A stretch of DNA of 64,000 bases from an uncultured Clostridia bacterium (GTDB lineage Bacteria; Bacillota; Clostridia; Lachnospirales; CAG-274): assembly GCA_944384235.1 (NCBI GenBank), contig CALWSP010000017.1:34707-98706 (forward strand), in the 5' to 3' direction. Below the pieces are notes generated by a model, which worked only from the letters and a program-made list of their open reading frames with translations, was not told where the DNA came from and did not search any database. Position 1 is the stretch's first letter, and each line of letters opens with the position of its first letter. The position numbers and the translations under genes are program-made. Positions 1 through 7,800 of the stretch are shown in pieces.

Positions 1-597
1 ATTCTTAACCCTGACTTACACATTGCTACTTTAAGTGGTGGTGCTGATAGCAAGTTCTTTATGGAAATTACAATCACTAAGGGTCGTGGCTATGTGGAGG
101 CTTCTAAGAATAAGAGGGCTGACCAACCCCTTAGAATGATACCTGTTGATTCACTTTATACTCCTGTTAGGAGAGTAAACTTTAAAGTTGAAGATACTAG
201 AGTAGGTCAGATTACTGATTATGATAAACTTACTTTTGAAGTTTGGACTGATGGAACTATCGCTCCAGATGACGCTGTAAGTTTAGGTGCTAAGATTTTA
301 AATGAACATCTTAATTTGTTTGTAGATTTATCTGATAGTGCAAAGAATGCAGAAATTCTTGTTGAAAAAGAAGTTGGAACTAAGGAAAAGGTTCTTGAAC
401 TGACTATTGAAGAATTAGACTTTACTGTTCGTACTTACAACTGTTTAAAGAGAACTGGTATCCACACTGTTGAAGACTTAACAAGAAAGACTGAAAATGA
501 TATGATGAAAGTGCGTAATCTTGGACATAAGTCTTTAGAGGAAGTGCTTAACAAGTTGAAAGAACTTGGTTTGAGTTTAAGTCCAAACGAGGATTAA
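1..597 (+). CDS. rpoA: RNA polymerase alpha subunit, 3' part
   Basis: The reading frame is open from base 1, and the first in-frame ATG at 61 is internal, so this is the C-terminal ~198 residues of RpoA with its start outside the window. Visible are the end of the N-terminal assembly domain (ITKGRGYV, then a [15 protein letters not shown] stretch), a linker, and the alpha-CTD with its paired helix-hairpin-helix signature ([15 protein letters not shown], then [11 protein letters not shown]), which contacts UP elements and activators. It sits 16 bases upstream of rplQ, the standard end of the alpha operon in Firmicutes. Identity is certain; only the start is missing. Confidence 0.97.
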   Translation: MLNPDLHIATLSGGADSKFFMEITITKGRGYVEASKNKRADQPLRMIPVDSLYTPVRRVNFKVEDTRVGQITDYDKLTFEVWTDGTIAPDDAVSLGAKILNEHLNLFVDLSDSAKNAEILVEKEVGTKEKVLELTIEELDFTVRTYNCLKRTGIHTVEDLTRKTENDMMKVRNLGHKSLEEVLNKLKELGLSLSPNED

Positions 598-613
598 TTA
601 AGGAGGATTAGCA

Positions 614-1090
614 ATGGCTGCATATAGAAAGCTTGGTCGTACATCTAGCCAGAGAAAGGCTTTATTACGTAATCAGGTTACTAATTTATTATACCACGGT
701 AAGATTAAGACTACTGAAGCTAAGGCTAAGGAAATCAGAGGTCTTGCTGAAAAGTTAATTACTATTGCTGTTAAGGAAAAAGACAACTTTGAAGAAGTTA
801 CTGTTACTTCTAAAAAGGGTGGCGAGTCTGTTGAAAAGACTATTAAGAAGGATATGCCTAGCAGATTAAACGCTAGAAGAAAGATTTTAAGCTATCTTTA
901 TCCTGTTACTGAAGTTCCTGCAGATGGTAGAAAGAAAAGAAGCAACACTGTTGCTGTAAATATGGCTAATAAGTTATTTGATGAAATTGCTCCTAAGTAT
1001 GTTGACAGAAACGGCGGTTACACTAGAATCGTTAAAATCGGTCAAAGAAGAGGCGACGGTGCAATGGAAGTTATTATTGAATTAGTTTAA
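614..1090 (+). CDS. rplQ: 50S ribosomal protein L17
   Basis: Large-subunit ribosomal protein L17, last gene of the rpoA operon. The N-terminus ([22 protein letters not shown]) and the C-terminal [17 protein letters not shown] motif are diagnostic. At 158 residues it is longer than the ~120-residue form of Bacillus. The extra ~35 residues (about 55-90, rich in Lys/Glu/Val) lie between the conserved halves; I recall similar inserts from Lachnospiraceae-type proteins. An AGGAGG ribosome binding site lies just before the ATG. A strong terminator follows directly, closing the operon. Confidence 0.97.
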   Translation: MAAYRKLGRTSSQRKALLRNQVTNLLYHGKIKTTEAKAKEIRGLAEKLITIAVKEKDNFEEVTVTSKKGGESVEKTIKKDMPSRLNARRKILSYLYPVTEVPADGRKKRSNTVAVNMANKLFDEIAPKYVDRNGGYTRIVKIGQRRGDGAMEVIIELV

Positions 1091-1100
1091 TATTTCTTTT

Positions 1101-1134
1101 AAAAGATACTATGTTTTCATAGTATCTTTTTTTT
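1101..1134 (+). terminator. Intrinsic terminator of the rpoA-rplQ operon
   Basis: Perfect inverted repeat AAAAGATACTATG / CATAGTATCTTTT around a TTTT loop, followed by a run of T. It lies 11 bases after the rplQ stop codon. Confidence 0.93.
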
Positions 1135-1159
1135 ATAATAAAATTTTAATAAAATTATA

Positions 1160-1190
1160 TTGACTTAGAGTATACTTCAAGTTGTATAAT
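1160..1190 (+). promoter_or_regulatory. MerR-type promoter with 19-bp spacer and dyad operator
   Basis: TTGACT (1160-1165) and TATAAT (1185-1190) are separated by 19 bases instead of the usual 17. The spacer holds an imperfect dyad CTTAGAGTATACTTCAAG (1164-1181). Over-long spacers with a central dyad are the hallmark of promoters activated by DNA-distorting MerR-family regulators (AdhR/NmlR type, carbonyl and thiol stress). An almost identical element lies at 5934-5964. No MerR gene is in the window. Confidence 0.75.
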
Positions 1191-1210
1191 GATATTAGGA
1201 GGTGTTTATT

Positions 1211-1879
1211 ATGAAAGATATTTTGGAATTTATTGGAAATTTTGACACTAGTTTTATTGACAGTAAATTAAGCGAAAGAGAGAAAATGGCAATTAGCCTT
1301 GCTAGTTTAGTGGCTAACCAAAATTTTGAAGCCATTGAAATTTATGTAAACGAGTTTTTAGACAAGGGTTTTAGTGGAAACGAAATTTATGAAGTGGTTT
1401 TACACACTTCACCTTATTGTGGGTATTTTAAGGCAGGCGAAGCTCTTGAGCTTATTTTAGACATATTTAATGTTAAAGGAATTGAAATTCAAGATTTTAA
1501 GACTGTAAAAGATGAAAACAGATACAGCAAGGGGCTAGAGGTTCAGAGAAAAATTTTTGGCGAGAATGTAGGAAAAATAAATGAAAGTATGTTAGAGGAC
1601 GAGAAAATTACTACAAAGTTTTTATCTGAGAACTGTTTTGGTGATTTATACACAAGAAGTAGTTTAGATTTAAAGTTAAGGGAAATGATTACTCTTGCTG
1701 TTTTAATTGCAAATGGTTGTTGTAGTTCGCAGGTTAAGTCCCACACGGTTGGAAATTTGAATGTTGGAAACGAGAAAGAGAAAATACTTGCTTTAGCTTT
1801 ATATGGTGTTATATTTAACGGTTTTCCTAAGACTTTGAATGCTTTAAAAGACATTAAAGAGGTTTTAAAAGAGAATTAA
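1211..1879 (+). CDS. Carboxymuconolactone decarboxylase-family protein, duplicated domain
   Basis: A 222-residue protein with two tandem AhpD/CMD-like helical domains (about residues 20-85 and 140-215). Both halves carry the family pattern of a conserved Ala-rich helix and a central Gly/Cys-His region; the second half has CCSSQVKSH where AhpD-type enzymes carry the redox Cys/His. Start: an upstream GTG at 1202 sits inside the AGGAGGTG ribosome binding site, so the ATG at 1211 is preferred. It is transcribed from the MerR-type promoter at 1160 and followed after 13 bases by a cupin gene. CMD-cupin pairs are common and are often under MerR control, which suggests detoxification of a reactive carbonyl or peroxide. 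The true substrate is unknown. Confidence 0.8.
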   Translation: MKDILEFIGNFDTSFIDSKLSEREKMAISLASLVANQNFEAIEIYVNEFLDKGFSGNEIYEVVLHTSPYCGYFKAGEALELILDIFNVKGIEIQDFKTVKDENRYSKGLEVQRKIFGENVGKINESMLEDEKITTKFLSENCFGDLYTRSSLDLKLREMITLAVLIANGCCSSQVKSHTVGNLNVGNEKEKILALALYGVIFNGFPKTLNALKDIKEVLKEN

Positions 1880-1892
1880 ATGGGTGGGTTAA

Positions 1893-2330
1893 ATGGAGAT
1901 TTTAGAGAGAGAAGAATTTAAGGAAAGAAACAAGTTTGGTTTTGGACAAGAGAATGTTGATTATGCTAAGTTTTTTATAGGTAAGTCATACTTAAAGCCG
2001 TTGGTGGACAAAAACTCGCCTATTTTTATGGCAAACGTTACTTTTGAGCCAAGATGCAGAAACAACTGGCATATCCACCACGCAAAAAATGGTGGCGGGC
2101 AAATTTTAATTTGTGTTGCTGGAAGTGGCTGGTATCAAGAAGAGGGGAAAGAGGCTGTTAGTTTAGAAGAAGGAGATATTGTTGTTATTCCTCCTAATGT
2201 TAAACATTGGCACGGTGCTAAGGCTAGTTCTTGGTTTAGCCACATAGCTATTGAAGTTGCTGGGGAGGAATGTAAAAACGAATGGTGTGAAGAAGTGACA
2301 GAAGATGAATATAACAAATTAGATAGTTAA
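1893..2330 (+). CDS. Cupin-domain protein paired with CMD gene
   Basis: A 145-residue single-domain cupin. The first cupin motif is HIHHAKNGGGQILICVAGSG (about residues 53-72) and the second is GDIVVIPPNVKHWHGA (about 94-109), giving a likely metal site of three His plus a Gln/Glu. It follows the CMD-like gene by 13 bases with a GGGTGGG ribosome binding site, so both are probably one MerR-controlled transcript. Cupins fused to or beside CMD domains are usually annotated as (R)-mandelonitrile-lyase-like or quercetinase-like, but the reaction here cannot be named. The operon ends at the terminator at 2587. Confidence 0.82.
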   Translation: MEILEREEFKERNKFGFGQENVDYAKFFIGKSYLKPLVDKNSPIFMANVTFEPRCRNNWHIHHAKNGGGQILICVAGSGWYQEEGKEAVSLEEGDIVVIPPNVKHWHGAKASSWFSHIAIEVAGEECKNEWCEEVTEDEYNKLDS

Positions 2331-2586
2331 AAAGTTATTATAAATATAATTTAAGAATTATAAGAATAAGTATTTAGGTTAAATAAAATAAAAAAGAAAT
2401 TAGAGTATATATTAATTTAATTAAGAAAAGGTATATTTTTGATAAAAAATGTTAAATTTTCGAGAGAAAATGTTTAAAAAATAAGAATGTTCGGTAAAAA
2501 TAAATGTGAATAAAATGTAAAAAAATTATGAATTATAGTTAATTTTTTATTGTTTTATGTTTTTATAATATATGTAACTAAACTTC
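2331..2586. other. A/T-rich intergenic stretch, nothing identified
   Basis: About 250 bases between the cupin stop and the bidirectional terminator. It is very A/T-rich, with only a short hairpin (ATTTTC-GAGA-GAAAAT near 2455-2471) and no ribosome binding site with a credible reading frame. No promoter pair could be defined with confidence. Confidence 0.5.
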
Positions 2587-2620
2587 AAAAAAAAGAAAGG
2601 CATTTTGCCTTTCTTTTTTT
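2587..2620. terminator. Bidirectional terminator between cupin and AraC genes
   Basis: GAAAGGC (2595-2601) and GCCTTTC (2607-2613) form a stem around ATTTT. It is flanked by eight A on the left and eight T on the right, so it can terminate transcription from both convergent genes. Confidence 0.9.
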
Positions 2621-2626
2621 TATTAT

Positions 2627-3499
2627 TTAAGTATGCAATTCTTTATATTCTTTGGGTGACATTCCATATTCTTTTTTAAAGGCTCTATAAAAAGTAGTGT
2701 AGTCTACAAAGCCAAATTTTTGGGCTACATTTGTAATTGGTTCGCCTGCAGCTATTGCGTTTCTACAATTATCTAGTTTTAGTTTTGTTATGTATTGATA
2801 AGGCGAAATGCCTAAGTTTTCTTTAAACATATGAGAGATGTGGTATTTACTTGTGTAAAACTGGTTTGCAATGTTTTCAAGGGTTAAATTTTCTGTTATA
2901 TTTCTATTTATGTAGTCAAAAATTAGGGTGTAAAGTTCTGTGTTAGTTTGGCTATGTATTGGGTTAGCATAGTCATAAATTAGCCTATTAACTTTAATTA
3001 AAAAAGTTGAGAGAAGGGAGATTTCCATTGATTTTTTAAAAGGATTGTTATCTGTGTGTTCTCGCCAAATGGCAAGCAGAGAGCCAAAAAGCTCATTAAA
3101 ATGAATGTATTCCATTGTGTAGTTATATTTTTTGTTTTTTTCAATGTAATTAAAGGTGTAGTTTATTTCAGGAATTATTTTAGAAAGGCTTTCAATGAAA
3201 TCTTTTTTTAGCCAAATTACAAACCTTTTATAGTTTGTTTCTTCATTTATTTTGACAGGGCCGTGTTCTACATTAGGTGGAATAATGAAAAAATCACCTT
3301 TTTGAAGATTTATTTCTTTTCCATCTACTTGGTATTGAATATCTCCACTTAAATATAAATATATTTCATAGTTATCGTGCTTATGGACGCCAAAATTTAA
3401 TAGCTTTTTATCGTTATAGTAGAATATTTCAAAGTCGTTTGAGTTCATATATTGTCTATCTTCAAAAGTTATTGTAGATTTATATAGTTTTGTTTTCAT
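2627..3499 (-). CDS. AraC-family transcriptional regulator with N-terminal cupin
   Basis: A 290-residue regulator. The N-terminal half is a cupin sensor (HKHDNYEIYLYLSGDIQY, then GDFFIIPPNVEHGP). The last ~100 residues are two AraC helix-turn-helix motifs (LENIANQFYTSKYHISHMFK; ITNVAQKFGFVDYTTFYRAFK) ending in GMSPKEYK. Start: an ATG at 3511 overlaps its own GGAGGT ribosome binding site, so the ATG at 3499, four bases after GGAGGT, is chosen. Regulators of this build usually sense sugars or sugar acids. It is divergent from the SDR/TRAP pair, which it may control. Repeated TTGCAA(G)TATCAAA boxes around its promoter suggest autoregulation. Confidence 0.88.
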   Translation of the reverse strand: MKTKLYKSTITFEDRQYMNSNDFEIFYYNDKKLLNFGVHKHDNYEIYLYLSGDIQYQVDGKEINLQKGDFFIIPPNVEHGPVKINEETNYKRFVIWLKKDFIESLSKIIPEINYTFNYIEKNKKYNYTMEYIHFNELFGSLLAIWREHTDNNPFKKSMEISLLSTFLIKVNRLIYDYANPIHSQTNTELYTLIFDYINRNITENLTLENIANQFYTSKYHISHMFKENLGISPYQYITKLKLDNCRNAIAAGEPITNVAQKFGFVDYTTFYRAFKKEYGMSPKEYKELHT

Positions 3500-3530
3500 A
3501 AATACCTCCATTGCAAAAAATTAAAACAGA

Positions 3531-3591
3531 TTGCAAGTATCAAATATTTAAGGATATTATATAACATTTAAACAATTTTTGCAATATCAAA
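3531..3591 (-). promoter_or_regulatory. Promoter of the AraC gene with repeated TTGCAA-TATCAAA boxes
   Basis: On the minus strand, TTGCAA (3579-3584) and TATAAT (3556-3561) are 17 bases apart. The box TTGCAATATCAAA (3579-3591) overlaps the -35. A second copy, TTGCAAGTATCAAA (3531-3544), lies downstream of the start point, 48 bases away in direct orientation. This fits an AraC-type direct-repeat operator used for autoregulation; the regulator identity is inferred from position. Confidence 0.55.
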
Positions 3592-3599
3592 CACAATTA

Positions 3600-4011
3600 A
3601 CACAATATCATAATTTTTAAATTATGGATATAATAATATTGTCAAGATAATTATGGGAAATATGTATGACGTATTTTATAAATTAATTTATATTATATTA
3701 TTTTGAAAAAATTGTTATAACAAAAAAATAGTTAAATAAGCTAGTTTTAAAAAATATAGTTTCTTTATATGTTTTTATGAATGAAAAATATTAATATGAT
3801 GTATTTTGAAAGAATTTAAAATTTGACTAAAATTTAAATTGTATATATGTTCTATTGGTGTTGTGATTTTATCGAAAATTAGCTTTAAATTTCTTAAAAA
3901 ATAGTTGTATTCTAGAATGTTTTAGTTGGGGAATTAAAATGTTCATAGACGAGGGGAAATCGGCGTTTTAATGCTTATATGTTTATATAAAATTAAAACG
4001 GAGGATAAAAT
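3600..4011. other. A/T-rich divergent intergenic region before the SDR/TRAP genes
   Basis: About 400 bases without a gene. A possible plus-strand promoter is TTGACT (3823-3828) with a weak TATGTT at 3846-3851. This would give a leader of ~155 bases. Near the gene there is a perfect 9-base inverted repeat CGTTTTAAT (3964-3972) / ATTAAAACG (3992-4000) whose right arm abuts the GGAGG ribosome binding site, so an RNA hairpin could mask translation initiation. No riboswitch class was recognised. Confidence 0.4.
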
Positions 4012-4860
4012 ATGAGATTTTGTCTAGATAGAAATTTAAAGAATAAAGTTGTTGTTGTGGCTGGAGCTAACAGCCCTATTTGCCAAGAAATAGCCATTTC
4101 TTTGGCAGAGGCTGGAGCTAAGGTTGCAATGGTTGACAGCAGTTTTAGTAAAATTGATAATATTTCTAAGGTAATTCAAGAAAAAGGGTATAATGCTAAG
4201 TTTTATTTTGCAGATATGCTATCTAAAAAAAGTGTTGAAGCTACACACAAATTAATTGTTGAAGATTTTGGGAAATGTGATATACTTGTAAATGGTTTTG
4301 ATTTTAGCGACAACGACGCTAGAACTGACAAAGAGTATTACATAGACGGGGATTTAAAAAACGATTGTTTTACTTTTTTTGATGTTAGTGTAGAAAAAAT
4401 GACAAATATATTTGACTTAAATTTTAAAGTTACTATTATATCTTGTCAAGAGTTTGCAAAGGATATGGTTGACGGGAGAGGTGGAAACATTGTGAACATT
4501 TCCTCTGCTTGTTCAACTTTGCCATATACTAAAGTTCCTTCTTACAGTGCTTCTAAGGCGTCTTTAGAGAACTTTACAAAGTGGCTAGCTGTTTATTTTT
4601 CTAAGTCAAATATAAGAGTTAATTCTATTGCTCCTGGTTTTTTATTGACTAAGCAAAATGAAAAGATTTTTTACAACGAATACGGCACTCCTAGTGCTAG
4701 ATGTTCTAAAATTTTACAGGCTACTCCTATGGAGAGGTTTGGAAAAATTAGCGAACTTTTTGGGCCATTAATGTTTTTAATTAACGACGAAATGGCTAGT
4801 TTTATTACTGGAACTTGTATTTCTGTTGATGGTGGCTTTTCAGCTTATTCAGGAGTTTAG
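4012..4860 (+). CDS. SDR oxidoreductase, D-mannonate oxidoreductase-like
   Basis: A 282-residue short-chain dehydrogenase. It has the Asn of the active site in FDLNFKV, the catalytic Ser in NISSACS and Tyr-x3-Lys in YSASK, and it ends in VDGGFSAYSGV. This C-terminal FSA(Y/F)SGV signature is typical of the SDR-type D-mannonate oxidoreductase (fructuronate reductase) of hexuronate catabolism. The nucleotide-binding loop, usually TGxxxxxG, reads AGANSPIC and so lacks two Gly. It is followed after nine bases by a TRAP binding protein, consistent with uptake and use of a hexuronate or related sugar acid. The substrate is inferred. GGAGG precedes the ATG. Confidence 0.75.
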   Translation: MRFCLDRNLKNKVVVVAGANSPICQEIAISLAEAGAKVAMVDSSFSKIDNISKVIQEKGYNAKFYFADMLSKKSVEATHKLIVEDFGKCDILVNGFDFSDNDARTDKEYYIDGDLKNDCFTFFDVSVEKMTNIFDLNFKVTIISCQEFAKDMVDGRGGNIVNISSACSTLPYTKVPSYSASKASLENFTKWLAVYFSKSNIRVNSIAPGFLLTKQNEKIFYNEYGTPSARCSKILQATPMERFGKISELFGPLMFLINDEMASFITGTCISVDGGFSAYSGV

Positions 4861-4869
4861 GAGGTTAAT

Positions 4870-5883
4870 ATGAAGCAAAATTATTTAGTGTATATACTTT
4901 TAGTTTTAATTTGTTTTATTACAATTTTTTTGATTTATTCTGATTATAGGGATAAAAGTAAAATCACAATAAGGGTAGGGCATAACCAGGAAGAAAGCCA
5001 CCCATCTCATTTAGGATATTTAAAATTTGCAGAATATATTGAGGATAGGCTTGGGGATAAGTATAATGTGTTAGTTTACCCTAACGAAACTTTAGGCTCT
5101 CAGAGTATGATGGCTGAAATGGTGTCAAACGGGGCATTAGAGTTTGCTGTGGCTAGTTCTTCTATTATGGAAAGTTTTAACGAAGACTATAAAGTTTTTA
5201 ACTTACCTTATTTATTTAACAACGTTGATGAGTTTAAAGAAACTATGAACAATTCTGAGATTACAGATGAAATTTTTAACTCAACTAAGGATATGAACAT
5301 AGTAGCTGTTACTTGGCTATATGGCGGTGTTAGAAACTTTTACACCAAAAAACCTGTTAAAAATTTAAAAGACTTAGAAAATTTAAGAATTAGAATTCAA
5401 GAATCTGAAAGCAGTATGGAAATGGCTAATTTGCTTGGCTTTGTTGGAGTTCCTATGAGTTTAGGTGAAACATACGACGCTTTAAAAAACAACATTATTG
5501 ACGGAGCTGAAAACAACGAGCTTTCTATTACAATTTTAAAAAATGGTGATTTTTGCAAGTTTTACAGCTATGATATGCACCTTATGATTCCTGATTTATT
5601 TTTAGCTAGCAATAGTTTTTTAGAAAGTTTAAGCGATGAAGAAAGAAAGGTTTTTGAAGAAGCTTTTGTTGTTTTAAACAAAACTGTTGAAGAAGAAATG
5701 AACAAAGAAATTGAAAAGGCTAAAAAAGAGGCGGTTAAAATGGGGGTTGAATTTATTTACCCTGACAAAGGGGCTTTTAAAAAGGCCTGTGAGCCTATGT
5801 ATGACAAACTTTTTAGCGAGAACAAAGACATTAAAAAAATATATGACAAAATTAAAAGCCAAAATTTTGTTGTGGAAAATTAA
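4870..5883 (+). CDS. dctP: TRAP transporter substrate-binding protein (DctP), orphan
   Basis: A 337-residue DctP-family solute-binding protein. It has an N-terminal hydrophobic helix (residues ~7-24) without a lipobox Cys, so it is probably membrane-anchored rather than a lipoprotein. The family core is present: GHNQEESHP at the start of domain 1, FYTKKPVKNLKDL, the carboxylate-binding Arg region LRIRIQES, and IDGAENNE. No DctQ or DctM gene follows. It is clearly closer in sequence to the DctP at 39068 (both have IDGAENNEL) than to the one at 10824, so it may deliver substrate to the membrane components at 40062-41824. Pairing with the SDR upstream suggests a uronate-type ligand. Confidence 0.88.
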   Translation: MKQNYLVYILLVLICFITIFLIYSDYRDKSKITIRVGHNQEESHPSHLGYLKFAEYIEDRLGDKYNVLVYPNETLGSQSMMAEMVSNGALEFAVASSSIMESFNEDYKVFNLPYLFNNVDEFKETMNNSEITDEIFNSTKDMNIVAVTWLYGGVRNFYTKKPVKNLKDLENLRIRIQESESSMEMANLLGFVGVPMSLGETYDALKNNIIDGAENNELSITILKNGDFCKFYSYDMHLMIPDLFLASNSFLESLSDEERKVFEEAFVVLNKTVEEEMNKEIEKAKKEAVKMGVEFIYPDKGAFKKACEPMYDKLFSENKDIKKIYDKIKSQNFVVEN

Positions 5884-5910
5884 TCCAATCAATTACGATT
5901 GGATTTTTTT
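5882..5910 (+). terminator. Intrinsic terminator after the SDR-dctP pair
   Basis: AATCCAATC and GATTGGATT form a stem around AATTAC and are followed by a T run; it overlaps the dctP stop codon by two bases. Confidence 0.9.
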
Positions 5911-5933
5911 TATGGAAAAAATTTAAATTACTA

Positions 5934-5964
5934 TTGACTTAGAGTTAACTTCAAGTGTTATAAT
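5934..5964 (+). promoter_or_regulatory. Second MerR-type promoter with 19-bp spacer
   Basis: TTGACT (5934-5939) and TATAAT (5959-5964) are 19 bases apart, with the dyad CTTAGAGTTAACTTCAAG (5938-5955) inside. It differs from the element at 1160-1190 by only two bases within the dyad, so both genes probably answer to the same MerR-family regulator, which must be encoded elsewhere. Confidence 0.78.
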
Positions 5965-5994
5965 TTTTTATATAAAATAAAGGAGGGCTATTAT

Positions 5995-7755
5995 ATGTAT
6001 TTAGAAAATATTAATTCGCCTAAAGATATTAAGGGATTTGACAAGGAGAAGCTTTATGCTTTAAGTGGAGAAATTAGAGAGGCTTTACTTGAAAAGCTCA
6101 GCAAAACTGGAGGACACGTTGGGCCTAACTTAGGTATGGTGGAGTTAACTGTTGCTTTACATTATGTTTTTAACTCGCCTGTTGACAAGTTTGTTTTTGA
6201 TGTTTCCCACCAATGTTACACTCACAAAATTTTAACTGGCAGAAAGGCTGGTTTTTTAGACGAAAAGCATTATAAAGACTTTTCTGGCTACACCAACCCA
6301 GACGAGAGTGAACACGACTTTTTCAAGGTTGGGCATACTTCAACTTCGCTTAGCATAGCTTGCGGCCTTGCTAAGGCTAGGGATTTGAAAAAGGAAGATT
6401 TTAATGTTATTGCTATTATTGGCGACGGCTCATTAAGTGGAGGTGAGGCTTTAGAGGGTCTTGACAACATTATTGAGCAGGGAAGCAACACTATTGTGAT
6501 TGTAAACGACAACGAGATGTCTATTGCTGAAAACTACGGTGGTATATATGGAAACCTTGCTCTTTTAAGAAAAACTGAGGGCAAGGCTGAGTTAAATATG
6601 TTTAAGGCTCTTGGTTTTGACTACGCTTATATTAAAGACGGGCATAGTTACGAGGAAATTATTCCTGTTCTTGAAAGTGCTAAAGACAGCAAAAAGCCTA
6701 TTGTTATACATATTCACACTATAAAGGGAAAAGGCTACAAATTTGCTGAAAAAGACAAGGAAAGGTGGCACTACAACGGGCCGTTTGACATTGAAACTGG
6801 AAAGGCTATTTATGATTTTTCTGGGGAGAAAGATTTTTCAAGTTTAACTTGCGAATACCTTTTAGAAGAAATGAAGAAAAACAAAGAGCTTGTTGTTGTG
6901 ACTGCTGGCACACCTACTGTTATGGGCTTTACTAAAGAAAAAAGAGAGCTTGCTGGAGAGCAATTTGTTGATGTAGGCATTGCCGAAGAACACGCTGTTG
7001 CCTTTTCATCAGGTGTTGGAAAGGGTGGTTGCAAGGCTGTTTTTGGTGTGTATTCAACATTTTTACAAAGAACTTACGACCAAATTTTCCACGACCTTTG
7101 CATTAACAACAACCCTGCTTTAATGATTGTTTTTGCTGCTAGTATTTATGGTATGAACGATGTGACCCACACTGGTTTATATGACATTTCATTATTATCT
7201 AGCATACCTAATTTAGTGCACCTTGCTCCTACAAGCCTTGAAGAATATATGGAAATGCTTGACTGGGGTGTTAAGCAGAACAAGCACCCTGTTGTTATTA
7301 GAGTTCCAGCTATGTTAGTTGAAAGTGGCTTAGAGGACAAAACTAACTATTATGATTTAAACAAGTATGAAATGGTTGAAAAGGGAAGGGAAGTTGCTCT
7401 TTTAGGCCTTGGCACTTTCTTTGGCTTAGCTCAAGATGTTGCTAAGAAACTTAAGGAAGAAAAGGGCATTAAAGCTACTATAATTAACCCTAAGTTTATA
7501 AGTGGCTTAGACGAAGAAATGTTAAATTCTTTAAAGAAAGAGCATAAAGTTGTTATTACTATTGAGGACGGTGTTCTTGACGGCGGTTTTGGTGAAAAAA
7601 TTTCAAGATTTTTAGGAGATAGCAATTTATATGTTAAAAACTACGGAATTAAAAAAGGTTTCCTTGACAGATATGATGTTAATGAAGTTTTGAAAGAAAA
7701 CAAAATTACGTTAGATGACATATGTGAAGATGTTTTAAAATTATTAGAAAAATAA
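5995..7755 (+). CDS. DXS-like thiamine-diphosphate transketolase
   Basis: A 586-residue protein with all three transketolase domains in DXS order. ThDP/Mg site: IIGDGSLSGGEAL and NDNEMSIAEN (about residues 142-180). Pyrimidine domain: VDVGIAEEHAV and YSTFLQRTYDQ. It is shorter than DXS (~620 residues). The DXS hallmark DRAG-x-x-G-x-DGPTH that helps bind the phosphate of glyceraldehyde 3-phosphate is replaced by SIYGMNDVTHTG. That makes a true 1-deoxyxylulose-5-phosphate synthase doubtful; another acyloin-forming or transketolase reaction is likely. It stands alone with its own MerR-type promoter, AGGAGGG ribosome binding site and terminator. General family is sure, reaction unknown. Confidence 0.8.
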   Translation: MYLENINSPKDIKGFDKEKLYALSGEIREALLEKLSKTGGHVGPNLGMVELTVALHYVFNSPVDKFVFDVSHQCYTHKILTGRKAGFLDEKHYKDFSGYTNPDESEHDFFKVGHTSTSLSIACGLAKARDLKKEDFNVIAIIGDGSLSGGEALEGLDNIIEQGSNTIVIVNDNEMSIAENYGGIYGNLALLRKTEGKAELNMFKALGFDYAYIKDGHSYEEIIPVLESAKDSKKPIVIHIHTIKGKGYKFAEKDKERWHYNGPFDIETGKAIYDFSGEKDFSSLTCEYLLEEMKKNKELVVVTAGTPTVMGFTKEKRELAGEQFVDVGIAEEHAVAFSSGVGKGGCKAVFGVYSTFLQRTYDQIFHDLCINNNPALMIVFAASIYGMNDVTHTGLYDISLLSSIPNLVHLAPTSLEEYMEMLDWGVKQNKHPVVIRVPAMLVESGLEDKTNYYDLNKYEMVEKGREVALLGLGTFFGLAQDVAKKLKEEKGIKATIINPKFISGLDEEMLNSLKKEHKVVITIEDGVLDGGFGEKISRFLGDSNLYVKNYGIKKGFLDRYDVNEVLKENKITLDDICEDVLKLLEK

Positions 7756-7760
7756 AAATA

Positions 7761-7800
7761 AAAAACCCCTAAATGTTAAAAAGCATTTAGGGGCTTTTTT
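7761..7800. terminator. Bidirectional terminator between DXS-like and GntR genes
   Basis: CCCCTAAATG (7766-7775) pairs with CATTTAGGGG (7784-7793), with A5 on the left and T6 on the right. It serves the two convergent genes. Confidence 0.92.

Noticed and set aside
5711..5926. 71-codon plus-strand ORF running past the end of dctP
   Set aside because: Out of frame with dctP, Lys-rich shadow, no ribosome binding site, and it reads through the terminator.
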